Shown here in pieces: positions 22,024 to 32,875 of a stretch of DNA of 64,000 nucleotides. Position 1 is the first letter of the stretch. Every line of letters begins with the position of its first letter. The notes beneath the pieces were generated by a model. The model was not told the origin of the DNA, ran no database searches, and saw only the letters and a program-made list of their open reading frames with translations. A program made the position numbers and the translations under genes. Source of the DNA: Biscogniauxia marginata (Eukaryota > Ascomycota > Sordariomycetes > Xylariales > Xylariaceae); assembly GCA_022695795.1 (NCBI GenBank), contig MU404096.1:1-64000 (forward strand), in the 5' to 3' direction.

Positions 22024-23151
22024 ATGTCGGGTACGTTCGACGTTACAGCCGTGCTTCAGCTGGTCTCTGGAACCTATGGCAATACTAATCTCGATATTGT
22101 GGAATGAAACAGGTAGTGCGGGATTCGATCGGCATATCACCATTTTCTCCGAGCAGGGGAGACTCTACCAAGTCGGTATGCTTCCTTAAGTCTCATTTTG
22201 TGCACCACCGCCGCAGGAATCGTCTGCCTATGTCCCATACCCGAAGTCTTGAGACTAGAATACCAGCAAGCAGGAGCGGTGAGGGAATGGGGAAGCTGAC
22301 CAGCGGTTACTTCTACAGAGTATGCATTCAAGGCGATTACAGCTGCGAATATCATGTCGATAGGTGTCCGGGGCAAGGATTGCGCAGTGGTCTTATCCCA
22401 GAAGAAGGTCCCGGTATGTGCTTCCAGCATTTGTCCAGCTGTGTGGTGGACCCCCAGCTAGAAGGCTAGAGCTAATGTTTTATACTAGGATAAACTGATC
22501 GACCCGTCCTCCGTGTCGCATATCTTCCAGATTTCGCCGTCGGTTGGTTGCGTCATGACCGGCTCTATTGCGGATGCTCGGGCGTTTGCGCAACGGGCCC
22601 AGGGTGAGGCTGCTGAGTTCAAGTACAAGTATGGATATGAGATGCCTTGTGATGTTTTGGCCAAGAGATTGGCCAACATCAGTCAGGTTTACACTCAGAG
22701 AGTGAGGCTCCACTACTTCGCAAGTCAGCCTGACTGTTCCGCTCCGGCTGACGCTTACTATTAGGCCCACATGCGTCCCTACGGTGTAGCGACGACTCTG
22801 ATATCCCTGGATTCAGAATTCGGACCGCAACTGTACAAATGTGACCCTGCAGGGTACTATGTCGGATACAAGGGCACAGCTGCAGGGCCTAAGCAGCAAG
22901 AGGCACTTAATCACTTAGAGAAGAAGCTCAAAAACAAGGATCATGCGGAAGGCAACTGGGAAGATGTTGTAGAGCTGGCTATTACCACGCTCAGTACAGT
23001 GCTCAGCATGGACTTCAAAAAGGGTGAGATCGAGATTGGAATCGTCGGAGGCCCTCGGACGGATGGCAAGCAAGGTTCAGATGCCTCCTTCAGAGTTCTA
23101 ACAGAGGACGAGATCGATGAACGACTACAGGCAATTGCCGAGAAGGACTAA
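22024..23151 (+). CDS. SCL1: 20S proteasome subunit alpha-1 (PSMA6/Scl1 type)
   Basis: Five exons are read from splice signals: 22024-22030, 22113-22175, 22319-22413, 22489-22701 and 22765-23151. They give 254 residues, the usual length. The first exon holds only ATG TCG G. The joined start, [20 protein letters not shown] followed by [11 protein letters not shown], is the alpha-type proteasome signature, and its sequence fits alpha-1 (PSMA6/Scl1) better than other alphas. Further marks are [41 protein letters not shown] and [20 protein letters not shown]. Family knowledge: alpha subunits form the outer rings of the 20S core, gate the channel and are not catalytic. They act in cytosol and nucleus. 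The gene diverges from the broken adenylosuccinate synthetase copy 558 nt upstream. Introns are 82, 143, 75 and 63 nt. Confidence 0.95.
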
Positions 23152-23612
23152 CGGGTACAGCGGGAGAGGCGGGAGAGGCGTAAGGCTGAGAGCTGGTTCG
23201 AGCGGCTGTTACGCTTGTTAGCGGCTTTGATTGCCGCCCGTTGTGACAACGTCGATTGGAGCCATTGGTCTCCATTATCACCCTTGTTCTCGTGTGCAAC
23301 TTCTAGTTCCTATGATATGGCAGACTCATGACCGAGGGACGTTCGACCTCCACTATACTCAGTGCACGTTGTGAGGTGCGCGTTCGAGCTTCGAACACAG
23401 CCCAGCCTGGAGGTAGCTGAAGATTTAAGCTTGAAGCATGCAGCTGGCAACTGGGCAAAAGTACATATGTAACCAAGATGAATAAGCCGGGCGGTGAACA
23501 CGAATTGACCGAAGAGGTGACCCCCAATTACCAATGTGACGATTCCTAACGGGATATGAATAGCGGTTGATAATAAACAATTCCCTGTCGTTAGTCCCAA
23601 GTAGCCGGAGGC

Positions 23613-23654
23613 GGTTACTCCCCGCTTATACCTACTCTTAGGTAGGGAGTAACC
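23613..23654. repeat. Inverted repeat (10-bp stem with inner 5-bp stem)
   Basis: GGTTACTCCC at 23,613-23,622 is the reverse complement of GGGAGTAACC at 23,645-23,654. Inside, TACCT and AGGTA can pair around ACTCTT. Directly downstream is CCTAAGGTTAG, and a related string occurs at about 27,315. No matching far-end repeat proves a transposon. Confidence 0.75.
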
Positions 23655-24993
23655 TAAGGTTAGACGCTAAGCTTAGATGCTTGACAGCTGCAAGACTTCA
23701 GGTGCCAAGGGGAAAAAACCCTATAGGGCCCCCGTGATCCCGAACCACAATATTGGTGAGTAGGTGCGAATAGGATGACGCACGCAGTATGGTTGGGTAA
23801 GCACCTATACGAATGCAGCTATCCCTCAGGTTTCGTTCCTTGCCTTGTATCTTTTTCTTCTATTTTTATTTTTTCTGGTTACTTTTTTTTTGGTCTCAGA
23901 ATTGGGTTTTCTTCTTCTTCGTAACCTCTTCTTATCTCCGACACAATGCAATACATAACAAGATTCGGTATGCAGATCTACTCCTTAAGAGATATATAAT
24001 CAACAGTTACCTCAGTGCGATGTGGGAATAGCGGTAGCTACTAATTCTTTAGTGTAGTGAACCGACACGTTAGTGTAGGTAGGTTTGTAGCTAGGAAAAT
24101 ATATTCAGCTGCGCCAGAACGTGGCTGACGCTCAGCAGCGATGCTTCATTGGCCAGCATGTTCCAAATAGTCTATTAACATCCACATGAACGGGTAGCAT
24201 CCCCTTCAACTCGACCTGGGAGCGAGCCTCTATTGGGAACTAGCTACTAGTCGTGGCGTTGCTGAGTGCTGTCTTACTTCGTCGTTACCAACCAACAATT
24301 GTCCGTCAAGGAAGAGGCTCTTTCGCACCCAGCGATCTGGTACCTCGCGACTGGCATTACCTAGTCCCTAGATCCCTCCCTACCCCTATAGCATAGATCC
24401 CACCCTCGCGGGCATGTCAGGTACCTTTTAGGGTTGAGACATTAACAACCTAGTTCCTGTAGCAAAACGTGCAGATGGGGCGCCCAGTACTATGTGGGCG
24501 AGTATGTAATTCCCCGGTGCATCAAGGCTTAGTCAAAAGGCCAAGTGAAGATCTGGCGGATCAACGTCCAGCTCAGTCAGGATATCCCAGGTTTGAGCTT
24601 GCACGTATTTTCAGCGTAGAGATGCTTGACAACCTCTCTGATTCGATGATGGAGTTTTGGCGATGTGGGTTCGAAGCTGGCATGATCTCAGTTGTTGCGT
24701 GTAGCCCTATGGGACACCGGTGTGAGAGTCCGGTTTTACGAACTTCTCGACCCTCAGTTCTACATCGAGAGGGCCCTCAAACCGTTTCTTGTCAGATGAA
24801 TTCATCGATCCTACAAAAGCCTAGTATATTCGCCCCTATCATGGCGTCCACTATGAAGTCTCGTTGCTATCATCCACAGTGGTTTCTAGACTGCTATAGA
24901 CTTGACGCTCCTCCCCCCCTTTTGCCCTTTCGAGCCGAGACTCCGACAAAGTCGCCGGCTGTATTCTTGATACTAGTCCAAACCTTATCCTCA

Positions 24994-25062
24994 TATTAGC
25001 GACCCTCGTGATCAGATATTTGCGACCCTCGTGATCAGATATTAGCGATCCTCGCGATCCAG
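24994..25062. repeat. 23-bp tandem repeat, three copies
   Basis: Three consecutive 23-nt units start at 24,994, 25,017 and 25,040. The core is GCGACCCTCGTGATCAGA. Copies 1 and 2 differ at one base, and copy 3 carries several C/T and insertion-like differences. It ends about 60 nt before the ATG of the spliced gene at 25,126. Confidence 0.85.
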
Positions 25063-25125
25063 TATCAACGTCATACCGTCATAACTAATAAAGCAACGGT
25101 GTCTGACTAGCTAGTTGCTAAGAAA

Positions 25126-25959
25126 ATGGATGGATGTGAGTACACGACTATATCGGGGCGGTTATTACCTCAAGAGGAGTATAGGTCGCTCCACCTTGAT
25201 AGTGTTTCCTAACTTTACCCATAGTCAACGACTATCGGAGGGCGCGGGTAGCCCAAGTCCTTTACGACTTCCGAACTCTCCAGTACTACATTGCGAACGC
25301 GCCTTCAAACCCACCCAACAACGATGACTACCACACGAGGGGCTGGGCCGCTTTGCGCCAGTGTGCGATAGACGGCCAGCATATCCTCGATTGCGCTGCG
25401 GACGTCACAGTACCACAAACAAACGGTGATGAGGAAGAGCAGGCGAAAGCAGAGCTTAGACAGTTCGTTGTCTTCTCCATATCCAAAATGCTGCAAGCTC
25501 TGCTGAAAAGAAACTGACCATTTCCAACCGCGCAGAGTCCTACTAGATGCATTCGCCCGAAGACACGAGGCACAGAAAATCTACCTCCGCCAGGCAGCGG
25601 CACAACAATGGGTTGAGCTACGGGAACAGATCCTCCAAGGCCAAAGGCCCACGCCTGCGCACCAGCGTCAGCTAAGAGTCTGTGATGATCGCCTTCGACA
25701 AGTACGACTAAGTCCCCTTCTACCAAACTACCCCGCTGTTTATCTCTGAAATCCCATCCTACAAACAGAGGAACCGCAAATATTCCCTCTGTTTCGTACC
25801 TTGCTGACAACTCTTTCCTAGGAGCTTGCCCGCATTACCGACGAAAGGATTTATGAGGAGCTTCGAAATGCCGATATAAGCCTAGGCTCCTGGACGGCCG
25901 AAGATCCGAGTCTAAGAGCTGTACAGCGTTGGGTGCGAGCCCGACCTCAGATGGATTAA
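25126..25959 (+). CDS. Unrecognised small spliced gene
   Basis: Coding signal and splice sites agree, but I do not recognise the family. Exon 1 (25126-25135, ATGGATGGAT) is followed by a GTGAGT donor, a CTAAC branch site and a CATAG acceptor at 25,224. Exon 2 from 25,225 gives MDGFNDYRRARVAQVLYDF, continuing to about 25,425-25,490. Exon 3 begins at about 25,536-25,538 (VLLDAFARRHEAQKIYLRQ) and ends at 25,701 before GTACGA. Exon 4 (25822-25959) reads ELARITDERIYEELRNADIS and ends RARPQMD-stop. The exon 2-3 border is unsure: GT at 25,426 with AG at 25,537 keeps frame, but the open frame also runs about 25 codons further (DEEEQAKAELRQF), which a GC donor could retain. The product is about 185-205 residues, charged and helical with many Arg, Gln and Glu, and has no signal or membrane segment. 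It lies in an accessory-looking region beside a decayed frame. Confidence 0.55.
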
Positions 25960-26244
25960 CACGATACGTACTACACCTGCTAGTACAGACGATAATCGAG
26001 AATCCCTACTTGAAATTAGCAAGTAGACAGACAGAAACCACTTGTCGAATTCGGAACAAGCTCACGAAAATCAAATGACAAGTGATGGAACAAATCTCAC
26101 ACGTGCCAAGATGACACTTGGACTGGCTGGGTATGATGGATTATACTGGTAGGCAGGACCCTTGAACCAGGACAGGAGCATTATCAGCGGGCTTAGCAAA
26201 GGATACCCTCTTTCCCTTTCGTTATACTCTAGAGACCACTACGA

Positions 26245-26730
26245 TGGACATCACTCTTTGTAACCGAAATTAAAGAAACGATCCGGAGAGGTTCCCAGGA
26301 GGAGAAAAAAGAATTTACGGATAGAGAAAATATCGACTGCCTGGTGCAGGGAGACTGTGTATTAGACATCAAAGTTATTTATCAATATTACACTGATAAT
26401 TTATATACAACAAAATATCAGCGATAACTCCCAGAAGAAGAAGTTCCTCTAGTAATTAAACAATCTCTAGAAATACATAATGCAAAGCCGTCAAACTCTA
26501 AGCCTTCGGGGAGCATTGTTACTACACTCTTAAGGTTTTGCTATCCAGAAAAAGAATTACCGAGCCATGATAGTATCCAAACCTGCACACTTAGGCTTTT
26601 AGGATATATAATACGATAGAAACATCAAAACCTAATTAGTGTCTCGAGAGCAGAAACTCGCCGTTTAAGGGCCAGTCTAAGCCATGTTACAGCCTATCGA
26701 GCATGATTTGATTCCAATGACCATAAATGA
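26245..26730 (+). pseudogene. Decayed reading frame, C-to-T type stops
   Basis: One frame stays protein-like for about 160 codons but is broken by stops. Readable pieces are VTEIKETIRRGSQEEKKEF, DCLVQGDCVLDIKVIYQYY, LPEEEVPLVIKQSLEIHNAK, LLRFCYPEKELPSHD and VSRAETRRLRASLSHVT. Three of the stops (TAA after YQR, TAG after GYIIR, TGA after AYRA) sit where CAA/CAG/CGA would be one transition away. That fits repeat-induced point mutation or simple decay. I do not recognise the protein, and a mobile-element origin is a guess. Confidence 0.5.
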
Positions 26731-27635
26731 TGACAACAGGCACTGGCTATTATCTTGGTTCTTTAACAGAATTAAAACAAAAAGTCTTACCTAAAAAATT
26801 CAAAACAGTTTGATGTATAGGTTATAATGACCTCACTAGACACTTGCATTATGGTTTCCGGGCTATTACTGACTTACCACCGAGCGAGTAATCCAGACCT
26901 CCTCTATTCTCTAGACTAATACGCGAATATATCTATATATATTGAAGCCTCCATAATTCCTCAATGTCAGTATCCAAATAAAATTAATTTTGTAGGTTAC
27001 AATCTTCATCATGGGATTATACTCGTAGAAGCTGAGGAAACGGAAAACATGAACGGATTAAACGAGAGGCCGGCTAAGGTTTATTCGACATAGTCTATGG
27101 AAAACTGGTTGAAGTAAAACTAAGGTTAGGTACAAATAGCTCTACATTGCAAACGACTCATGTTGTACAGTAGCAAAGTGGGTTGCAGCTCCGAAACAAG
27201 GCTCTCCTTGTTGCATGTAAGTTGCGCCAAGATCTAAGTTTCACATGTAGGTACCTACCTATAGGGAAGCGTAGGTCGTGTGGGGGTAATAACTCAAGGT
27301 TGGAGTTACTGTACCTAAGGTTAGGCCCGTAGGGCTAGGTGCGTATTTACCTGCGGACCAATTAATGTCACTGGAATAAAGTAAATCCCATCCTACATTG
27401 GGAGGCCTACAGAAGGCCCGCTTTTAAATTTCTTATTGCCCACCTGCGCAACTTCACTCGCACCCGACTCTGATACTAAGTAGCTTTCGGAATCACACAA
27501 CCTAACCCCCTCCCATATTCTTCAGACTTGGGTGAACTACAATTGCACAGCCCTCTGCTGTTGAACCGAAAATAAGGCCGGAAGCTGATATGCACGCTTT
27601 GCGCGGCTAGAGCGCCGATCAAGCTGCACTTTTGA

Positions 27636-27840
27636 TTACTCAGTACCGCAACCCGCAGAGGCACATCGGTAAGTCCGAGGATCGCACACAACGACGTCTT
27701 TCAACACCGCCATCTTCTTTGCATCCAGCAACTCTTTGCCCAAATAGTGCTTGGATTCACTCGGATAGCGGAGATCGACAGTTCCGTCCTTGAGCCAAAT
27801 CCCTTCCGCGGGCCCATCTCTCACCTGTGGTGGAACAGAA
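27636..27840 (-). pseudogene. Possible coding remnant upstream of the RING gene
   Basis: A minus-strand frame of about 65-70 codons between stops has ordinary protein composition (GIWLKDGTVDLRYPSESKHY, LLDAKKMAVLKDVVVCDP). It lacks a convincing start, as a TAG lies just upstream in frame. It sits in the expected promoter of the RING gene. It could be the last exon of a lost gene or chance, and I do not recognise it. Confidence 0.25.
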
Positions 27841-27926
27841 ACGCATTTGACCTCGGACTACATCTGTTCTCTCAGCCTAGTTATTCTTAGCCTTTGCTCA
27901 CCTACATGGCTAGCTGGCTTCCGAAG

Positions 27927-28715
27927 ATGGCAACGGCGGTCTGCAAGGCTTGCGAAGATCCTCTTGTCCTCGAAGTCGGAGACGAGGAGGGAGCCAACGA
28001 CGGGCCGCAGTCCGTGCCAGATGATTTGGAGCTGCCGTGTGGTTGCCACTTCCACTGGCAATGTCTCCTTGACCAGTCTTCAGAAGTTTCCCTTTCGCTC
28101 AAGTGTCCGTCATGTGATACACAGCTCGCTGCGAACGTGGCAGGGCCATCAGTAACCAACCCGTTCCTACACGTTTCTTCTGGCGTGACCATTCCGACCA
28201 GATATACCAACGAAGGAGGTATGCAAGACAACCTCGACATTCTTCCCGCCCTGACCGAGGAGGCTTATTTAGAGGCCAACCCCGAAGCTAGGCCGGCACG
28301 TGCCTTTCATGTCATGTGCAGCGAAGGTGACGTGCACGGCATAATAGACCTTCTTCGTGATGCCGAGCAGCCAGCCGAAGAAGGGCCAAAGATGAGCCCA
28401 GCGAAGCTTCTCCGCTACCAAGACCCCCTAGCAAACATGCGGAGTGGCTTACATCTCGCCATTGAGAGGACCCAGACGGAAGTTGTCTGGCTACTCTTGT
28501 GGGTAGCATCCTCGCTGCGCGAAGGGGCTTTTCCCGAGGTTGCGATGCGAACGGCCTATGCGGTGGGCTTGGAACGGCCGGCCGTATCTCCTTCGGAAGA
28601 TATTCGTATGCTCGCAGACGATCGGGGCCGGACGGCCGAGATGCTCGCCGCGGAAAAGGGAGGCGCGTGGGCGGCGGTGGTGCAGGCCGGCTTGCTACAT
28701 CCGGGCTCCTCGTAA
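27927..28715 (+). CDS. RING-like zinc finger and ankyrin-like protein
   Basis: Single exon, 262 residues from the ATG at 27,927 (MATAVCKACED). Two upstream in-frame ATGs add only MLTYMASWLPK. Zinc ligands fit a RING-type cross-brace: Cys6, Cys9, Cys38, Cys40, His43, Cys46 (PCGCHFHWQC) and Cys60, Cys63 (KCPSC). An acidic insert (EVGDEEGANDGPQSVPDD) separates the first two pairs. Residues about 125-260 have ankyrin-like spacing (ARAFHVMCSEGDVHGIIDLL; SGLHLAIERTQTEVVWLLL; DDRGRTAEMLAAEKG). Family knowledge: RING proteins are mostly ubiquitin E3 ligases, with ankyrin repeats selecting targets. E3 activity is inference. Some fungal proteins of this kind are annotated only as conserved hypothetical. 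Confidence 0.78.
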   Translation: MATAVCKACEDPLVLEVGDEEGANDGPQSVPDDLELPCGCHFHWQCLLDQSSEVSLSLKCPSCDTQLAANVAGPSVTNPFLHVSSGVTIPTRYTNEGGMQDNLDILPALTEEAYLEANPEARPARAFHVMCSEGDVHGIIDLLRDAEQPAEEGPKMSPAKLLRYQDPLANMRSGLHLAIERTQTEVVWLLLWVASSLREGAFPEVAMRTAYAVGLERPAVSPSEDIRMLADDRGRTAEMLAAEKGGAWAAVVQAGLLHPGSS

Positions 28716-31700
28716 TCACGCTTGCCTGTGTTCCAAGCGTCTTGTACATACACAGTCGCCCGTCTGCGCGATAGGTTGGCAGCGTGAGTTCTACAGTATA
28801 CCCCTAGACATACGGAGCGGTCCATTCTGAACTGATTCTGACCAATTATTACGTCGGTTTTGACCCGTGGCGAAATAACCAACGGGAGCGTATCACATCC
28901 GTGTCTCGGCAATTGGTTGAACCGAAACGCCCTTCCAGCTTCCAGCTCCCGCCTCTTACTAAAGTCCTCTCGACAATTTTTAGATGACGTGTGACAAGAG
29001 CGGTCTAGAATTATCGCCTATCCACTAAATCGGTGCTACATCCAGATTTTAGAAAGAAGGCGGTTCTATTTTAGGCACTGCCACTATACCTATCATTAAA
29101 GGGAGGCGTTTCTACTGTGTATGTCTGCTGCTGAATAAGCCCAGCAGGCGCTAACAACGCTTAAGACAATATTTGTTTCCTTGAATAAAACTTCCGACAA
29201 AAGAAAGGTGAAAGGTACTTATGCTATGTAACACTGCTATGTAACACATATCCCCCATGTCCCCTATGTAATGTATGGGTGGGTATGTTTTGAACGACAC
29301 CCTAGTGTACTCCAGGCAGGCTTGTTCGTTCAATGTCCAATGTATGTATGTGTAGTTAGTTAATCCCCACGTTTCTGTATAAGTGGGAAAGAGGATCAGA
29401 AAGAAGGGGGTGGGTGTGTGGGGAAGGGGAGTGGGAGGGGGGGATTCTAGTCTAGAAGGAAGAATAAAATATACGTAGCTGATGTCAGTATGAAGGAATA
29501 CCACTACTACATACTACGTGTAGGTAGGTAAAAAAGTAGGTACATAAAGTTCGATGCAAGGTTATTCTGCTTGCCAAGGCTGACCCTATCTTGCCTTCAG
29601 GTCTAGCCGGGGTTTGCAGCAAAATCGTATACAAAGATTACTTGTATCCTGTCCGGGGCGCGCAAGTATGTACTGTAATTTAATGTAAAGTGTAAAATAA
29701 GGACACGAGTTACCAGGGTAAAGTAGCTTGCTTACTCACGTACCTGGTCGTCATCATCCTGGACGACACGCGCGAGCGACGCCCCTTTCTCACCCTTTTT
29801 TTTCTTCCCCAGGTGTGTCATCTATACGCAGGTAGGTACCTACGTATGCATCTATCTTCCTAGCTTATGTCCTACACCACATTCCCACTCCTACTCCTAC
29901 GCCCTTTTCTTTTCCCTTTTTACATCGATTTTCTTTTTAAGCCTTTGGCGTATGTGTATGCGTGAGCGGTATACATTTCCGCACTCAACAGAGTTCGAAA
30001 GTAATAAAAGAAAAATCATGGTGGCGGATTTGGGATGCCCCATTATGATTACGCTGAGTATCGACCCGCGTGGCTTGCGACGAAGATACGGATAAGGGGT
30101 TCTTGTCTGTCGTGGGAAATCCTGGCATCCGCGGCAGATCCTCCGCGTTTTCTTTCTGAGGGGCGGTACCCACGTTCCTGCGATCTGTGGATATGGACAT
30201 ATGTAGGTACCTATCTAGGTTGGAATGATGTACCTAAGATAATGCATTAGGCCACCCCGTGCATGCCATAACCCTTCTCCCGTTAAAGTGTTCAGTTAGT
30301 TGCTGGTGAGGTAGCCAGGAAGGTACCTACGTAAGGTAAAGAGGTTGTTCCGTGTCTTGAGCCTAGCTCAGCCCTTGCCCTTGATTAGCTACTTAGTTTA
30401 GCTTCTTAGTTCTGCATTAGGTATACATAATGGAAAGGTCTCCTGACGGATAGATAGGTGAGGTTATAGCGGGTATACAGATAGGTATGTACCTGGTATG
30501 TTGTCAGGAGTCCTCCGTCTAACCGTGATGATGACAACGGCGGTGGTTGGTGACTATAGAGCGTGTATGGATTATCTTACTTGTAGCGGCTTTCTACCGA
30601 AGTGGGTACACCTATCCCATGCAAACACTGTGCACTGTGCTCTGGCTACTATGTACATTGGGTTCGTGCTTAATAACTAGTTGATGATCCCGCCGCAACA
30701 GTTTCTGGCGGCCGTAGGATTTGAGGTTGAGGATGACGTTGGATGCCGTTTCGTCCCGTATCCGGAGGCTTACCTCTTTCCCCCTGTGGCTTCTTTAGAC
30801 GGCTTAGATGATCATCAGGGACGGGAAAGCGGGAAGAAAGAAACCATGAAATTCGTCTTGGCATCCGAAATAGTAAGGAGCGGGAGTTCCATTGGCTAGA
30901 AGTGATACTCAGAACACCGGGGTGGAGGGAGGGGGGGGGGGGCAAGGTTTCGGTTTCGGTGATTCCAAATGTTCGGACGAAAGAGAAACACTATACCAAA
31001 GATACCTGAGGCGAGAGTGACGGAGAGAGAGAGGGCCGCATACGCCATGCGCCACGTGGGGCAGTCGTGAAAAAGAAAAAGAAATCTTTCCGCTCAACGT
31101 CTAAAGACCAAGCTTGCCCAGATAAGGCTGTGTGCACATGTATAGTACATACCCCGGTCCCGGACGAGGAACAGCTGAACGAAAGAAGGAAGAGATAAAT
31201 TTTCAATCTGGAGCACGCTAGTGCGAAAGGTTCAATAAGACCTCTTCTGATTCTTAGGTAGTCGTCTCTCCTATTTTGGTAGTAGGAGTCTTATTGCGTG
31301 CCACTATGCCGGCCTATGACCCCGTTTTTTCTTGTCGACATGTACAGTTAGGTAGCCTATCTATCGAGCCAAGAAGGATTCATCTCGTTCTCTTGAATTT
31401 CCTGCTTCGCGCAGGGGAATTGGGAGGGAGGCCCGGCTTGCTGGTTGGTTAGTTTGGGGGACCGATTTGATCGAATGTGGTGCCGTGCATGAACTGGTGC
31501 AGCAGGAATGAAAGAAGCTGACGAGAGAGAAACGTGATGTGTATGCACGTATGTACGTAGGGTTGTAGGCTATGCAGAGGCCTTATTTTTGCGGGTTTAA
31601 CTAACTATAGTCTTCAGACGTTTTTAGTGGGTGCGGGAAGGATTTCGACCCTGTTCCTCTAGGTAGTAGGAAGAGGGTGTGGGTGTCTCGTGACCTACCT

Positions 31701-32875
31701 GACGTTCGTAAGACACTTATAGAAACAGGATCAAAAGGGAGACACATGCCAGGCCAAGGATCACACACGTGTAAGTCGGTATAAATTCGGGTATGAGATA
31801 GAGTTTTAGATCGTTAGGCTGGGGTAACGGGAAGGATTGTAATCCTTCTGTATGCATGGTATCTATTATGTAGATCTGTTAATACGGAACTCTTAGCCTG
31901 ACCAACTTGGATGATGATGATGATGGCGCGAAGTAAAACATTTGAATGACAACACAGCTTCCTTCTTCATAGCATTACGCTTATAGGTTAGACTGACAAT
32001 CCGCTCATCCGCTCATCTATCTCATTTGCACTGGTCTTCAGATTGGTAGATAGATGAACCTATCCTGTTTACGAGAGATGCCATGATGTAACAATGTAAC
32101 CATGTCTATTGAATCCACTTCTATAATAAGTACAGTTTAGTAAAGATGCCCCTATCTGCCTCTCAGAGGCTTTGAAGATGATTGGACCTCGCGCGCTCAT
32201 AATGAGCCCTTGTAGTTCCCCCCCCTTTTTGTCGCATGAAGCTCACCTCTAAGTTTCCCGATATTCGGGTTCGATAAAAATAATACAGTTTGCCCCCCTT
32301 GGAAGTATATACGAAGGGAATGGTATAGGAAATAAAACTGGGGATTGCTCCCCTTAGAGAGAACGATAATGGTATCCTTTGGCCGTAATAACATGCTCGA
32401 CTTGGCGGTAACCTAGCGCACTGGGTATCTTGGCGGCCGCTCAATCGTGGATGCATGTAACGAAAATGAATGAAGTCCTAGTAGAGATTGACCAATGAAA
32501 ACACCTTTTGTAACGCCCCGAGGTGATGAAATAATGACAGGTAATGGAAAGTTAAACCTATAGTGGTTAGGAAATACAGAGGAGAATGTAGGGGAGGTAT
32601 ATTGGTGAATGACTGGGAAATACATGAGAAAAAGGAATGAAATGGACTGAAAACGCAGAACGCGTAACGCCTTGAGATTTGAGATGATGCATGGTCGTGA
32701 TGGATGCAAGTGATCGTCTCTTAGTCAGCCGTAAGTCGTCGATCGTAGTATATCGTTAAAGCGAACGATCAGATTTCTGTGTTTGTAAAGAGAGATGAAA
32801 ACGCCGGATGACAAGAATCAATCCATGCAGAATTGATATCCAGTTGCGTCAAGATTGAGATGACCGGTTAGGTAT
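28716..32875. other. Gene-free region of about 4.1 kb
   Basis: No supportable gene on either strand. Short ORFs such as 29,151-29,504 (-) and 30,681-30,899 (+, actual ATG at 30,684) lack motifs or splice context. TAGGTA/TACCTA strings recur at about 29,520, 29,830, 30,205, 30,320 and 31,350. A perfect 8-bp-stem palindrome GAAGGATTGTAATCCTTC lies near 31,831. The last kilobase includes the 3' side of the Uds1 gene. Confidence 0.5.

Larger units (their letters stand above)
23152..25125. other. Accessory intergenic region
   Basis: No recognised gene. It contains a strong inverted repeat at 23,613-23,654 and a 23-bp tandem repeat at 24,994-25,062. A plus-strand ORF at 24,469-24,999 lacks family resemblance. 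A T-rich tract lies at about 23,840-23,900. Confidence 0.5.
25960..27926. other. AT-rich accessory intergenic region with decayed coding
   Basis: More AT-rich than its surroundings. Apart from the decayed frame at about 26,245-26,730 and a minus-strand remnant at 27,636-27,840, only short fragments are open. TAGGTACCTACC-type strings occur at about 27,250, and CCTAAGGTTAGG-like strings at about 27,120 and 27,315. Confidence 0.5.

Noticed and set aside
24530..24560. Reverse-strand CTTGGCCTTTTGACTAAG resembling the 5' part of U2 snRNA
   Set aside because: The following branch-site recognition and Sm-site segments of U2 are absent.
24469..24999. Plus-strand ORF of 176 codons
   Set aside because: Composition near random, no motif, no splice context, and it lies in accessory DNA.
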